A DNA stretch of 64,000 bases. Origin: Planosporangium spinosum (lineage in GTDB: Bacteria > Actinomycetota > Actinomycetes > Mycobacteriales > Micromonosporaceae). A program made the position numbers and the translations under genes. Every line of letters begins with the position of its first letter. Position 1 is the first letter of the stretch. The notes beneath the pieces are model-generated. The model did no database searches. It saw only the letters and a list, made by a program, of their open reading frames with translations, and had not been told where the DNA came from. Positions 53,237 to 60,789 of this stretch are shown here, piece by piece. The stretch is from the NCBI RefSeq assembly GCF_049999945.1, contig NZ_JBLYUB010000004.1, forward strand, positions 124,001 through 188,000, in the 5' to 3' direction.

Positions 53237-55990
53237 TCACAGGCGCCGTTCGACCGGTAGCCGGGAGCGCGTGAGCAGCCCGGCCCCGAGCATCGCCACC
53301 GCCGGTACGACCAGCAGCGCCACCGCCAGGTTCAGCCACGGCACGGTGATCGGGTACGGCGCCGGGGCCGGCCAGGTGTCGGCGTTGCGCCGGTTGAGCG
53401 CGGCCAGCACCGCTACCGCCGCGCCGAGCCCCGCACCGGCGCCGAGCAGGGAACCGAGGCCGGCGATCACACCGCTCTGGCTGAGCGACAGCCGCCGTCG
53501 CAGCCCCGGTGACGCCCCGACGGCCGCGAGGGTGGCCAGGTCCGGTCGGCTGTCGGCGGCCGCCAGCCCGGTCGCGACCCCCGCCGCGCCGAGCGCGATC
53601 ACCGCCGCGGCGGCACTCAGCACAATCATCATGAGGCTGAGGTCGCTGCCGGGCCCGTCCTCCACGCTCCACGCGTAGTGGTCGTCCAGGTGCCGCAGGC
53701 CGGCGGTCAGCCGGTCCCGCTCGGCCTGGGTGGGTACGTGGGTCGTCGCCGCCACGAGACCCTTCACCTGCTGCTCCAGGCCCGCTTGCCGGGCGACCAC
53801 GGGGGAGATCACCGCCTGGGCGGTGGCCGGCCCGCCGTCGAGGGCGTACGCCCGCGCCCGCACCGATGCCAGCAGCGCCGGTGGCGCCGGGGAGACCTCG
53901 GCGCGCGGGTGGACCGCGAGGTCGATCGTCACCTCGCCGTTCTCGACGAAGTCACGGTCGAAGACCACGATCCCGCCGGCCCGCAGCGTCTCGACGGCCC
54001 GGCGGAGCCCGTCCCCGCCGGCGCCGGTGAGCGTCGCGAGGTGGGTGCCGTCGTCCACCACGAACGGCGCGCTGACGACCGCGTACGACCACGACAGTTT
54101 GGTCCGGCAGCGCGGATCACGGGCGGCGGCCCGCTGCTCGGCGCTGGTCAGCTGCCGCTGCTCGCCCTCGCCGGTGAACGGGCAGCGCCGGTCGAGCGGT
54201 ACCCGCAGGCTCGGTACGCAGGCCTCCTCGGACGCGGTGGGCCGGCACTCGGCGCCGACCACCGGTACGACGTCCCGGGCGGCCAGGCTCGTGCGAAGCA
54301 CGTCGGTCACCTCGGCGACGGGCGGTGCCGCCACCGTGCCGGCGTTGCCCGGGCCGTCGTCGAACGACACGCTCGCGTACCCGTGCGGGAGGGTCGGCAC
54401 GTACTGGTTGCGCTGCTGGAGGTCGACGCCGCTCTGGTACACCCCGAGCGCCACGCTGCCGGCGACCGCGGCCATCACCGCGGAGATCGCCGGGGCGGCA
54501 GCGGCGCGGTTGCGCGCGGTGTCGCGCAGCGCGACACGCGCCGAGAGCGGCAGCACCCGGGCCATCCGGGCGACCAGCCCGACGAGCGCCGGGGTGCACA
54601 GCACCAGGCCGAACTCGCCGACGACCAGCCCGGCGAGGATGAGCGACGTCGATACCCGCCAGGCGCCGAGGGTGCCGAGGGCCGCGCCGGACACCGCGAC
54701 TCCGGCGCCGAGGGCGAGCCATCGCTTGCGCGACCGGGTGGCGCCGCGGCGGCCGGCGAGCGCGGCCACCACGTCCTGCCGCGCCGCCACGAACGCCGGT
54801 ACCACCGCCGCGAGCAGCGCCGTGAACAGGGCGAACGCGATGATGCCGGCGAGCGCTGACGGGAAGACCCGGTAACCACCCGCACGGGCGTGGACCAGGT
54901 ACTCCTCCAGCGGCCACCGGGCGGCGAAGGCGGCCACGATGCCGACGGCGATGCCGGCCAGCGCGCCGGCGATTCCCAGCACCACCCCGTCGGCGAGCAC
55001 CACCCGGCGCAGGTGCGCGGGCGTCGCGCCGTTCGCGGCCAGTAGCGCCAGGTCCCGCTGGCGGCGGCGGGCACCGACGGCGAACGCCGGCCCGGCCAGC
55101 AGGACGATCTCCAGTACCGCCATGCCGACCACGAGCGCGCCCAGCGACACGGTCTCCACGGTCGTGGAACCGCCCTGAACCACCGGGACGACGTCGCTCG
55201 CCGCGGGTGGATGGCGGATCACGTCCCGGGACAGGGCCACCACGCCGCGCCGGTTGAGTTGCCTGACGTCGGACCACCGCAGCGGCGCGGGGGTGTCCAC
55301 CAGCCAGCGTTCACCGGCGTTCGAGACGGCCTTGCCGGACGGCACATGCGCCGGGTCGAAGAGCGCGATCTCACGGAGCTGGTCGGGGAACTCGACCACC
55401 CCGACGACCCGGTAGGGCTGCCCGTCGGACAGGCGCAGCGTGCCACCCGCGCCGGCCCCGGTACGGGCGACGGCCGCCCGCGACAGCGCCACCTCACCGG
55501 GCCCGTGCGGGGCCCGGCCGTGACGCACCTCGGCGATGCCACGGGTGATCGGGTCGGTCAGATCGAGGGCCCGTCCCTCCAGGTCGCCGACGCCGGTCGC
55601 GGTGTGCACCTGTACGGCGAACGTGACCTCGGAGACCAGGCGGGTCCCCGACGGCAGCGCCGCCCGCACGGCGTCCCGGGCCGCGGCCGCGTCCGGGTCG
55701 GCCGGCGGGTCGGGGTCGAGGTCGTCCGGCGCCCAGATCAGCCGGTCCGGCTCCTGGTGTACCGGTCCGTCGGCGGCCCGGATCACCAGGGCGTCGGCGG
55801 CTCCCGCCGTGCGCTCCAGCTTCTCCATCGGCCGCAGCGTGAACATGTCCACCGTGGCGGCGGCGAAGGCGAGGGCGGCGACCGGCAGCCCGATCATGGC
55901 GATGACCAGCGCCGACCGGCCCTTGCCGCGCCGGGCCTCGCGGCGGGCGACCCGGAGCGCGGCATGCCATCCGCTCCACCACCGGTTCAC
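53237..55990 (-). CDS. FtsX-like ABC transporter permease
   Basis: A 917-residue permease with an N-terminal TM (GRSALVIAMIGLPVAALAFA), a large outside domain, and two FtsX modules (TM clusters about 285-400 and 770-910), with a middle TM pair around 430-530. This MacB/LolC-like arrangement is typical for lipoprotein or antimicrobial-compound export and resistance. The GTG start overlaps the ATPase stop (GTGA), so the two subunits are coupled. Substrate unknown; regulation by the adjacent PadR protein suggests induction by a toxic compound. Confidence 0.9.
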   Translation of the reverse strand: MNRWWSGWHAALRVARREARRGKGRSALVIAMIGLPVAALAFAAATVDMFTLRPMEKLERTAGAADALVIRAADGPVHQEPDRLIWAPDDLDPDPPADPDAAAARDAVRAALPSGTRLVSEVTFAVQVHTATGVGDLEGRALDLTDPITRGIAEVRHGRAPHGPGEVALSRAAVARTGAGAGGTLRLSDGQPYRVVGVVEFPDQLREIALFDPAHVPSGKAVSNAGERWLVDTPAPLRWSDVRQLNRRGVVALSRDVIRHPPAASDVVPVVQGGSTTVETVSLGALVVGMAVLEIVLLAGPAFAVGARRRQRDLALLAANGATPAHLRRVVLADGVVLGIAGALAGIAVGIVAAFAARWPLEEYLVHARAGGYRVFPSALAGIIAFALFTALLAAVVPAFVAARQDVVAALAGRRGATRSRKRWLALGAGVAVSGAALGTLGAWRVSTSLILAGLVVGEFGLVLCTPALVGLVARMARVLPLSARVALRDTARNRAAAAPAISAVMAAVAGSVALGVYQSGVDLQQRNQYVPTLPHGYASVSFDDGPGNAGTVAAPPVAEVTDVLRTSLAARDVVPVVGAECRPTASEEACVPSLRVPLDRRCPFTGEGEQRQLTSAEQRAAARDPRCRTKLSWSYAVVSAPFVVDDGTHLATLTGAGGDGLRRAVETLRAGGIVVFDRDFVENGEVTIDLAVHPRAEVSPAPPALLASVRARAYALDGGPATAQAVISPVVARQAGLEQQVKGLVAATTHVPTQAERDRLTAGLRHLDDHYAWSVEDGPGSDLSLMMIVLSAAAAVIALGAAGVATGLAAADSRPDLATLAAVGASPGLRRRLSLSQSGVIAGLGSLLGAGAGLGAAVAVLAALNRRNADTWPAPAPYPITVPWLNLAVALLVVPAVAMLGAGLLTRSRLPVERRL

Positions 55991-56712
55991 GCGCCGGCCC
56001 CCGGTGCGGCCAGCAGCTGCTCGGGCTGCGCGAGTGGGCCGGAGGAGTCGACGACCACCCCGTCGCGCAGGAAGATCACCCGGTCGGCCCAGGCGGCATG
56101 GCGCGCCTCGTGGGTGACCAGCACCCCCGCCGCGCCGGCGTCGATCCTGGCCCGCAGTACCCGCAGGACGGCCTCGCCGGTCTCGGAGTCGAGCGCGCCG
56201 GTGGGCTCGTCGGCGAGAACCAGTCGGCGCGGTCCGACCAGGGCGCGGGCGATGGCCACCCGCTGCTGCTGGCCGCCGGACATCTGGTCGGGGAACCGGT
56301 CGGCCAGGTGGGTCAGCTCCAGTTCGGCCAGCGACCGCAGGGCCTCCCGCCGGGCCTTGCGCACTCCGACGCCGTCTAGCTCCAGCGGCAGCGCCACGTT
56401 CTCCGCCGCGGTGAGGCTGGGCAGCAGGTTGAACGCCTGGAAGACGTATCCGATGCTCCGGCGGCGTACCTCGGCCAGCCGGCGGCGGGACATCGTCCCG
56501 AGTACCTGGCCTTCGACCGCGACCTCGCCGCTGGTGGGGCGGTCGAGGCCGCCGGCCAGGTTGAGCAGCGTCGACTTGCCCGAGCCGGAGGGCCCCATGA
56601 CCGCGACCAGCTCACCGGGGCGCACGTTCAGGGAGAGTCCCCGCAGCGCGTGTACGGCGGTGTCGCCGTCGCCGTGGGTGCGGTGGACGTCGCGCAGTTC
56701 CAGCACAGTCAC
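55987..56712 (-). CDS. ABC transporter ATP-binding protein (MacB/LolD type)
   Basis: A 241-residue ATPase: Walker A MGPSGSGKSTLLN, Q-loop YVFQAFNLLP, signature MSGGQQQRVAIARAL, Walker B LVLADEPTGALD and switch His in LVTHEARHA. It partners the FtsX-type permease encoded directly after it. The GTG at 56712 overlaps the PadR stop, which fixes the start although the frame is open to 57327. Confidence 0.94.
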   Translation of the reverse strand: MTVLELRDVHRTHGDGDTAVHALRGLSLNVRPGELVAVMGPSGSGKSTLLNLAGGLDRPTSGEVAVEGQVLGTMSRRRLAEVRRRSIGYVFQAFNLLPSLTAAENVALPLELDGVGVRKARREALRSLAELELTHLADRFPDQMSGGQQQRVAIARALVGPRRLVLADEPTGALDSETGEAVLRVLRARIDAGAAGVLVTHEARHAAWADRVIFLRDGVVVDSSGPLAQPEQLLAAPGAGA

Positions 56713-57290
56713 CGCTGCCGCACCTCCGCCTCGGACGGGGCAGGCTCCGGCGGGACGGCCGCCGCGCGTGGTGCGGGCCGGTGCCGCACCAGGCTCGCCT
56801 CGCAGTGGTCCAGCCAGCGCAGCTCGGCCTCGGCCTGGAACAGCATCGCGTCGAGGACCAGCCGCCAGGGCAGGTCGGTCGCGGCGTCCGAGCCGGCCTT
56901 GAGCCGGGTGTACTCCTGCAGGGTCCGCATGGTCGCGGTGCGCTGGGTCTGCACCACCGCGCGGACGTCCACGCCGGGGGTGGTGAGCGCGAGCGCCAGC
57001 TTGATCGCCAGCTCGTCGCGGGGCCGGTCGGCGCGACTGATCGGGGTGGCGAACCACACCGCGAGCTCCGCCCGCCCGGCGTCGGTGATCTCGTACGGCC
57101 GCTGGCCGGCCTCCGACTCCGGCAACGGGCGCACCTGGCCGTCGCGTTCCAGGCGGGACAGCGTCGTGTAGACCTGGCCGATGTTGAGCGGCCAGGTGCC
57201 TCCGGTGGATTCCTCGAAGGCCGTGCGTAGCTGGTAGCCGTACATCGCCCCGCGTTCGAGGAGGGCGAGCAGGCCGAACTTGATCGACAT
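56709..57290 (-). CDS. PadR-family transcriptional regulator
   Basis: A 193-residue repressor. The winged helix FGLLALLERGAMYGYQLRTA and LNIGQVYTTLSRLERDG are typical PadR; the helical C-terminal domain (WRLVLDAMLFQAEAELRWLD) forms the dimer. It leads the PadR-ABC-FtsX operon and probably represses it via the dyad at 57293-57316. The ATG at 57290 is set by the family start MSIKFGLLALL; the open frame runs further upstream through the operator. Confidence 0.92.
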   Translation of the reverse strand: MSIKFGLLALLERGAMYGYQLRTAFEESTGGTWPLNIGQVYTTLSRLERDGQVRPLPESEAGQRPYEITDAGRAELAVWFATPISRADRPRDELAIKLALALTTPGVDVRAVVQTQRTATMRTLQEYTRLKAGSDAATDLPWRLVLDAMLFQAEAELRWLDHCEASLVRHRPAPRAAAVPPEPAPSEAEVRQR

Positions 57291-57292
57291 AA

Positions 57293-57316
57293 ATACTGAG
57301 TATGTATACCGAGTAT
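57293..57316 (-). promoter_or_regulatory. PadR operator-promoter
   Basis: ATACTGAGTATGTATACCGAGTAT-type dyad with ATACT/AGTAT outer arms and GTATAC inside, very AT-rich for this genome, directly before the padR start (2 bases). It contains TATACAT/CATACT -10-like sequences on the minus strand, so the transcript would be leaderless or nearly so and the repressor would cover the promoter. Confidence 0.75.
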
Positions 57317-57401
57317 GGTCGACGCAAGCTGCCACGCCGGGGAGCGGGATTCCCGGAGAGTGGCGCCGTCGGGAGCGGGGGCGTGAGAACGGCGCCGGAC
57401 G

Positions 57402-57821
57402 CTACCGGCCGGGGAACGGCACGGTGGCCGGCTTCACCCCGGCGAGGGTCCGTGCCTTCGCCGCGCGGACCGCGCAGTCGACCAGGGCGTCAACGGCCAG
57501 GGCCCGGTCGTCGCCGGTGACCTCCGGCAGGGCCTGCCGCCAGATCGCCGCGCAGCGCTCCTCGACGGTGACCATGAGGCGCAGCGCGGCGGCCTTGTCC
57601 GGAACCGGCTCCGGCAGCGCGTACGCGGGCTCCGCCGGCGGTGCCGAGACCCGCAGGGCGCGCAGGCGCTCGGTCAGCTTGTCCCGGCGCGAGCGGTGGG
57701 CCGACTCGCCGGCCACCGCCACCGGGGCGGTCGCGGCGTCGAGGCGGGCGCCGAGCGCCCCGTACGCGTAGATCGCGGCATGCTCGGCGCGCAGGGCGTC
57801 CACCAGTCGGCCGGCGCTCAC
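57402..57821 (-). CDS. DUF4439 ferritin-like domain protein
   Basis: A 139-residue four-helix protein of the DUF4439 family. The first helix LVDALRAEHAAIYAYGALGA, the mid segment RRDKLTERLRAL, and VTVEERCAAIWRQAL are visible. Metal-binding residues of true ferritins are not all present. The GTG at 57821 with GGAG 7 bases upstream matches the domain start. It follows a lipoprotein gene 40 bases upstream, the pair seen beside rimP in mycobacteria (Rv2843-Rv2844, recalled). Function unknown. Confidence 0.78.
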   Translation of the reverse strand: MSAGRLVDALRAEHAAIYAYGALGARLDAATAPVAVAGESAHRSRRDKLTERLRALRVSAPPAEPAYALPEPVPDKAAALRLMVTVEERCAAIWRQALPEVTGDDRALAVDALVDCAVRAAKARTLAGVKPATVPFPGR

Positions 57822-57861
57822 CGGCCCGCTCCGCCGGGCCGGACCACGCGGTGATCCACGG

Positions 57862-58392
57862 TCACGACAGCACCTCCACGTGGCTGGCGCGGGCGGCGGC
57901 GATGCAGCCGAGCAGTACGGCCCGGTACGACGGCGCGGACAGGCAGGCGGTCCGGGCCGCCGCGGCGGCATCCTTCTCGGCCCTGTGCAGCGCGGCCAGC
58001 GCGCCCGCCGGGTCGGTGGGTGAGTCGGCGGCGGCGTTGCTCGACGCCGGCGGGGTGTCGAGGCCGGGGCCGATCTCGCGGGCCAGCGCCTCCAGGTGCG
58101 CGCGGTGGGTGTCGCGCAGCGGACCGAGCCGATCGGCGAGCGCCGGCTGCGCGGTGAGCGTGGCCTCGTACCGGGCCAGCAGGGCGGCGGTGTCGCGGTA
58201 GAACGGGTTCAGTGGGTCGGGTGCCACCGGCGGCCGGCCCTCGCGCTGGGTGCCGTCGCAGCCGGACAGGGCGACGACGGCGGCCACGCCGCCCGCCGTC
58301 GCCCGCAACACCGTTCGCCGGGTGTACCCCTCGCGCCTCCGGTCGTATCCGCGACGCTCATCGCCGTTGTGCACCGGCACAGTCAACACCAT
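57862..58392 (-). CDS. Putative lipoprotein paired with DUF4439 protein
   Basis: A 176-residue exported protein. TRRTVLRATAGGVAAVVALSGC has a twin-arginine-like RR and a lipobox (ALSGC), so it is probably Tat-exported and lipidated. The mature part is Ala-rich and helical (RYEATLTAQPALADRLGPLR, HRAEKDAAAAARTACLSAP). No family name is certain. It is divergent from rimP and heads the two-gene minus-strand unit with the DUF4439 gene. Confidence 0.72.
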   Translation of the reverse strand: MVLTVPVHNGDERRGYDRRREGYTRRTVLRATAGGVAAVVALSGCDGTQREGRPPVAPDPLNPFYRDTAALLARYEATLTAQPALADRLGPLRDTHRAHLEALAREIGPGLDTPPASSNAAADSPTDPAGALAALHRAEKDAAAAARTACLSAPSYRAVLLGCIAAARASHVEVLS

Positions 58393-58680
58393 GGCTTCAA
58401 CCGGAACCGTCAGGTCCTCGCCGCCACCCCGCGCGTCGGCGTGGCGGCGGGTGCGTACTCCGCGCCCGGCGGGCGCGCCGGCCCGGGGTACTCCACGTCC
58501 TGGTGATCGCACCGTGCGGAGTACTCCGTGTCCCCGATCGGAGCGGCACCGGTACACGCGGCACGGCCACGCGTTACGCTCAGGCCACAGGCCACCCGCG
58601 TCGCGACGTGGGTGGAGGCTCAGCTGCCTACGATGTCGCTGCTGGTGACGTCGTGACGACGACCGGGGAGGGGTGTGGAC

Positions 58681-59277
58681 ATGCCACAGCAGCGCCGCCG
58701 CCATGCCAGCGAGCGCGCGACCGCCCGGCCCCGGCCAGCGGCCAGCGGTGACCTCGCCGCGCGGCGCTCCCGGCTGCAGGTGGTCGTCGAACCGATCGTG
58801 ACGGCGGCGGGTTACGACCTGGAGGGGCTGTCCCTCACCCGGGTCGGCCGACGCCACCAGGTCCGGATCACGGTCGACAGCGACCACGGGGTGAACCTCG
58901 ACACGGTCGCGGAGCTGTCCCGCAACGTCTCGGCGGCGCTCGACGAGGCCGAGGAGTCCGGTGACGACCTGGTCGTGGGGGAGTACGAGCTGGAGATCAG
59001 CTCGCCGGGGGTCGACCGGCCGTTGACCCTGCCGCGCCACTGGCGACGCAACGTCGGCCGCCTGGTGAAGGTGACCGCCGCCGACCGGTCGGTGGTGGGC
59101 CGGATCACCGCCGCCGACGACGCCGGTGTCGACCTCGAGGTGGAAGGCCAGCCGCACCGGCTGGAGTACGCGCAGCTCGGGCCCGGCCGAGTACAGATCG
59201 AGTTCAACAGGCTGACCGAGCTCACCGATTCCGAGCTCGACGAGATCGACGACGAGGAAGAAGGCGACGAGGAGTGA
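58681..59277 (+). CDS. rimP: Ribosome maturation factor RimP
   Basis: A 198-residue 30S assembly factor. N-terminal alpha/beta domain (VVVEPIVTAAGYDLEGLSLT, ISSPGVDRPLT) and C-terminal SH3-like domain are present, and an acidic tail (ELDEIDDEEEGDEE) extends it. ATG 58681 is chosen over GTG 58675 by spacing from GGGGAGGGG. A TACGAT -10 box at 58629-58634 would give a short leader of about 45 nt. The stop overlaps the nusA GTG, starting the rimP-nusA-ylxR-infB run. Confidence 0.95.
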   Translation: MPQQRRRHASERATARPRPAASGDLAARRSRLQVVVEPIVTAAGYDLEGLSLTRVGRRHQVRITVDSDHGVNLDTVAELSRNVSAALDEAEESGDDLVVGEYELEISSPGVDRPLTLPRHWRRNVGRLVKVTAADRSVVGRITAADDAGVDLEVEGQPHRLEYAQLGPGRVQIEFNRLTELTDSELDEIDDEEEGDEE

Positions 59278-60290
59278 ACATCGACCTCGCGGCTCTCCGC
59301 GCACTGGAGCGCGAGCGGGAGATTCCGTTCGACACGATCCTCGCCGCGATTGAGACCGCGTTGCTGACCGCGTACCGCCACACCGACGGGTCGAACCCGC
59401 ACGCCCGGGTCGAGATCGACCGCCGGACCGGAGCGGCGACGGTGTACGCGCAGGAGCTGGGGCCGGACGGCACGATCCTGCGGGAGTACGACGACACCCC
59501 GCACGACTTCGGCCGGATCGCGGCCATGACCGCGAAGCAGGTCATCCTGCAGCGGCTGCGCGAAGCCACGGACGAGGCGCACTTCGGGGAATACGCGGGC
59601 CGTGACGGGGACTTGGTAACAGGTGTGATTCAGGCCCACGAGGCGCGGGCGGAGAAGGGCATCGTCCAGATCGACCTGGGCAAGCTGGAGGCGAGCCTGC
59701 CGGCCGCCGAGCAGGTGCCGGGGGAGGTGTACGAGCACGGCCAGCGGATCAGGTGCGTGGTCGTCCACGTCGCCAAGGGCTTCCGGGGTCCGCAGATCAC
59801 CCTGTCGCGGTCCCACCCGGCCCTGGTCAAGAAGCTGTTCGCGCTGGAGGTTCCGGAGATCGCCGACGGCACGGTGGAGATCGCGGCCATCGCGCGGGAG
59901 GCCGGGCACCGCAGCAAGATCGCGGTACGGGCGACCGCACCCGGGGTCAACGCCAAGGGTGCCTGCATCGGGCCGATGGGCAGCCGGGTCCGCGCGGTGA
60001 TGAGCGAACTCCACGGTGAGAAAATCGACATCATCGACTGGTCGGACGACCCGGCCACGTTCGTCGGCAACGCACTCTCGCCGGCCAAGGCGCTGCGGGT
60101 GGAGGTCGTGGACCCGGTCAACCGGGCGGCCCGGGTGACCGTGCCCGACTTCCAGCTCTCGCTGGCGATCGGCCGGGAGGGGCAGAACGCCCGGTTGGCG
60201 GCGCGGCTGACGGGGTGGCGGATCGACATCCGGCCGGACACCGAGACGGTGGCGCAGTCGGCCTCGGAGCGGGCGGGCGAGGTGGGCTGA
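59274..60290 (+). CDS. nusA: Transcription elongation factor NusA
   Basis: A 338-residue NusA: N-terminal RNA-polymerase-binding domain (IDLAALRALEREREIPFDTI), S1 domain (GDLVTGVIQAHEARAEKGIV), KH1 with ITLSRSHPALVKKLF and GPMGSRVRAVMSELHGEKID, KH2 with LAIGREGQNARLAARLTGW. The C-terminal acidic repeats of E. coli NusA are absent, as usual for actinobacteria. The GTG start overlaps the rimP stop. Confidence 0.97.
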   Translation: MNIDLAALRALEREREIPFDTILAAIETALLTAYRHTDGSNPHARVEIDRRTGAATVYAQELGPDGTILREYDDTPHDFGRIAAMTAKQVILQRLREATDEAHFGEYAGRDGDLVTGVIQAHEARAEKGIVQIDLGKLEASLPAAEQVPGEVYEHGQRIRCVVVHVAKGFRGPQITLSRSHPALVKKLFALEVPEIADGTVEIAAIAREAGHRSKIAVRATAPGVNAKGACIGPMGSRVRAVMSELHGEKIDIIDWSDDPATFVGNALSPAKALRVEVVDPVNRAARVTVPDFQLSLAIGREGQNARLAARLTGWRIDIRPDTETVAQSASERAGEVG

Positions 60291-60311
60291 CTTCCACTCT
60301 GCGCCAGAGGG

Positions 60312-60317
60312 TAGACT
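60312..60317 (+). promoter_or_regulatory. -10 box of leaderless ylxR promoter
   Basis: TAGACT ends 6 bases before the GTG at 60324; a weak -35 (CTGACT, about 60287) lies 19 bases further up, overlapping the nusA stop. An internal promoter for ylxR-infB with a leaderless message is likely. The same TAGACT-N6-GTG arrangement recurs at 63923. Confidence 0.65.
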
Positions 60318-60323
60318 TGTTCA

Positions 60324-60707
60324 GTGGTACGTCGCGCACTTCCGGTGACGGTCGGGCTTGCCCGGCCGGTGCGCACTTGTGTCGGTTGCCGGAAGCGCGT
60401 GCCAGCCTCCGAGTTGCTGCGGGTAGTCGCGATCGAGAACGGTGCTGACCGGTTCAGCCTCGCGCCCGATCCGGCACGCAGACGGCCGGGCCGGGGCGCA
60501 CATGTGCATCCTGACCCGGCATGTCTCGCGCTGGCGGAGCGTCGCCGCGCCTTCGGGCGCGCGCTTCGCGTCTCCGGTGTCATCGACATCGGGCCGCTAG
60601 CCGAGGCTGTCGGCGCCCATCCCGGTCCACTCGGAACCACCGATGGTGGGAGCGTCCCGCCCCACCCGGACCAGCAAGGTAGGACGACCAACATGAGCAC
60701 ACGATGA
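60324..60707 (+). CDS. ylxR: YlxR family RNA-binding protein
   Basis: A 127-residue protein with the YlxR fold at residues 15-90: RTCVGCRKRVP, the Arg-rich RRRPGRGAHVHPDPACLA. Known between nusA and infB in Gram-positive bacteria; RNA binding and RNase P-linked or regulatory roles are reported for some members. The C-terminal 35 residues are low complexity. Leaderless-type GTG start. Confidence 0.92.
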   Translation: MVRRALPVTVGLARPVRTCVGCRKRVPASELLRVVAIENGADRFSLAPDPARRRPGRGAHVHPDPACLALAERRRAFGRALRVSGVIDIGPLAEAVGAHPGPLGTTDGGSVPPHPDQQGRTTNMSTR

Positions 60708-60789
60708 AGTCACTGACATGATCAGGCTTCTAGTGCACGAGTGAGGTCGGCGCGGGTTCGCCGCTGCCGGCCTCGGAGTTAGGAGTGCA

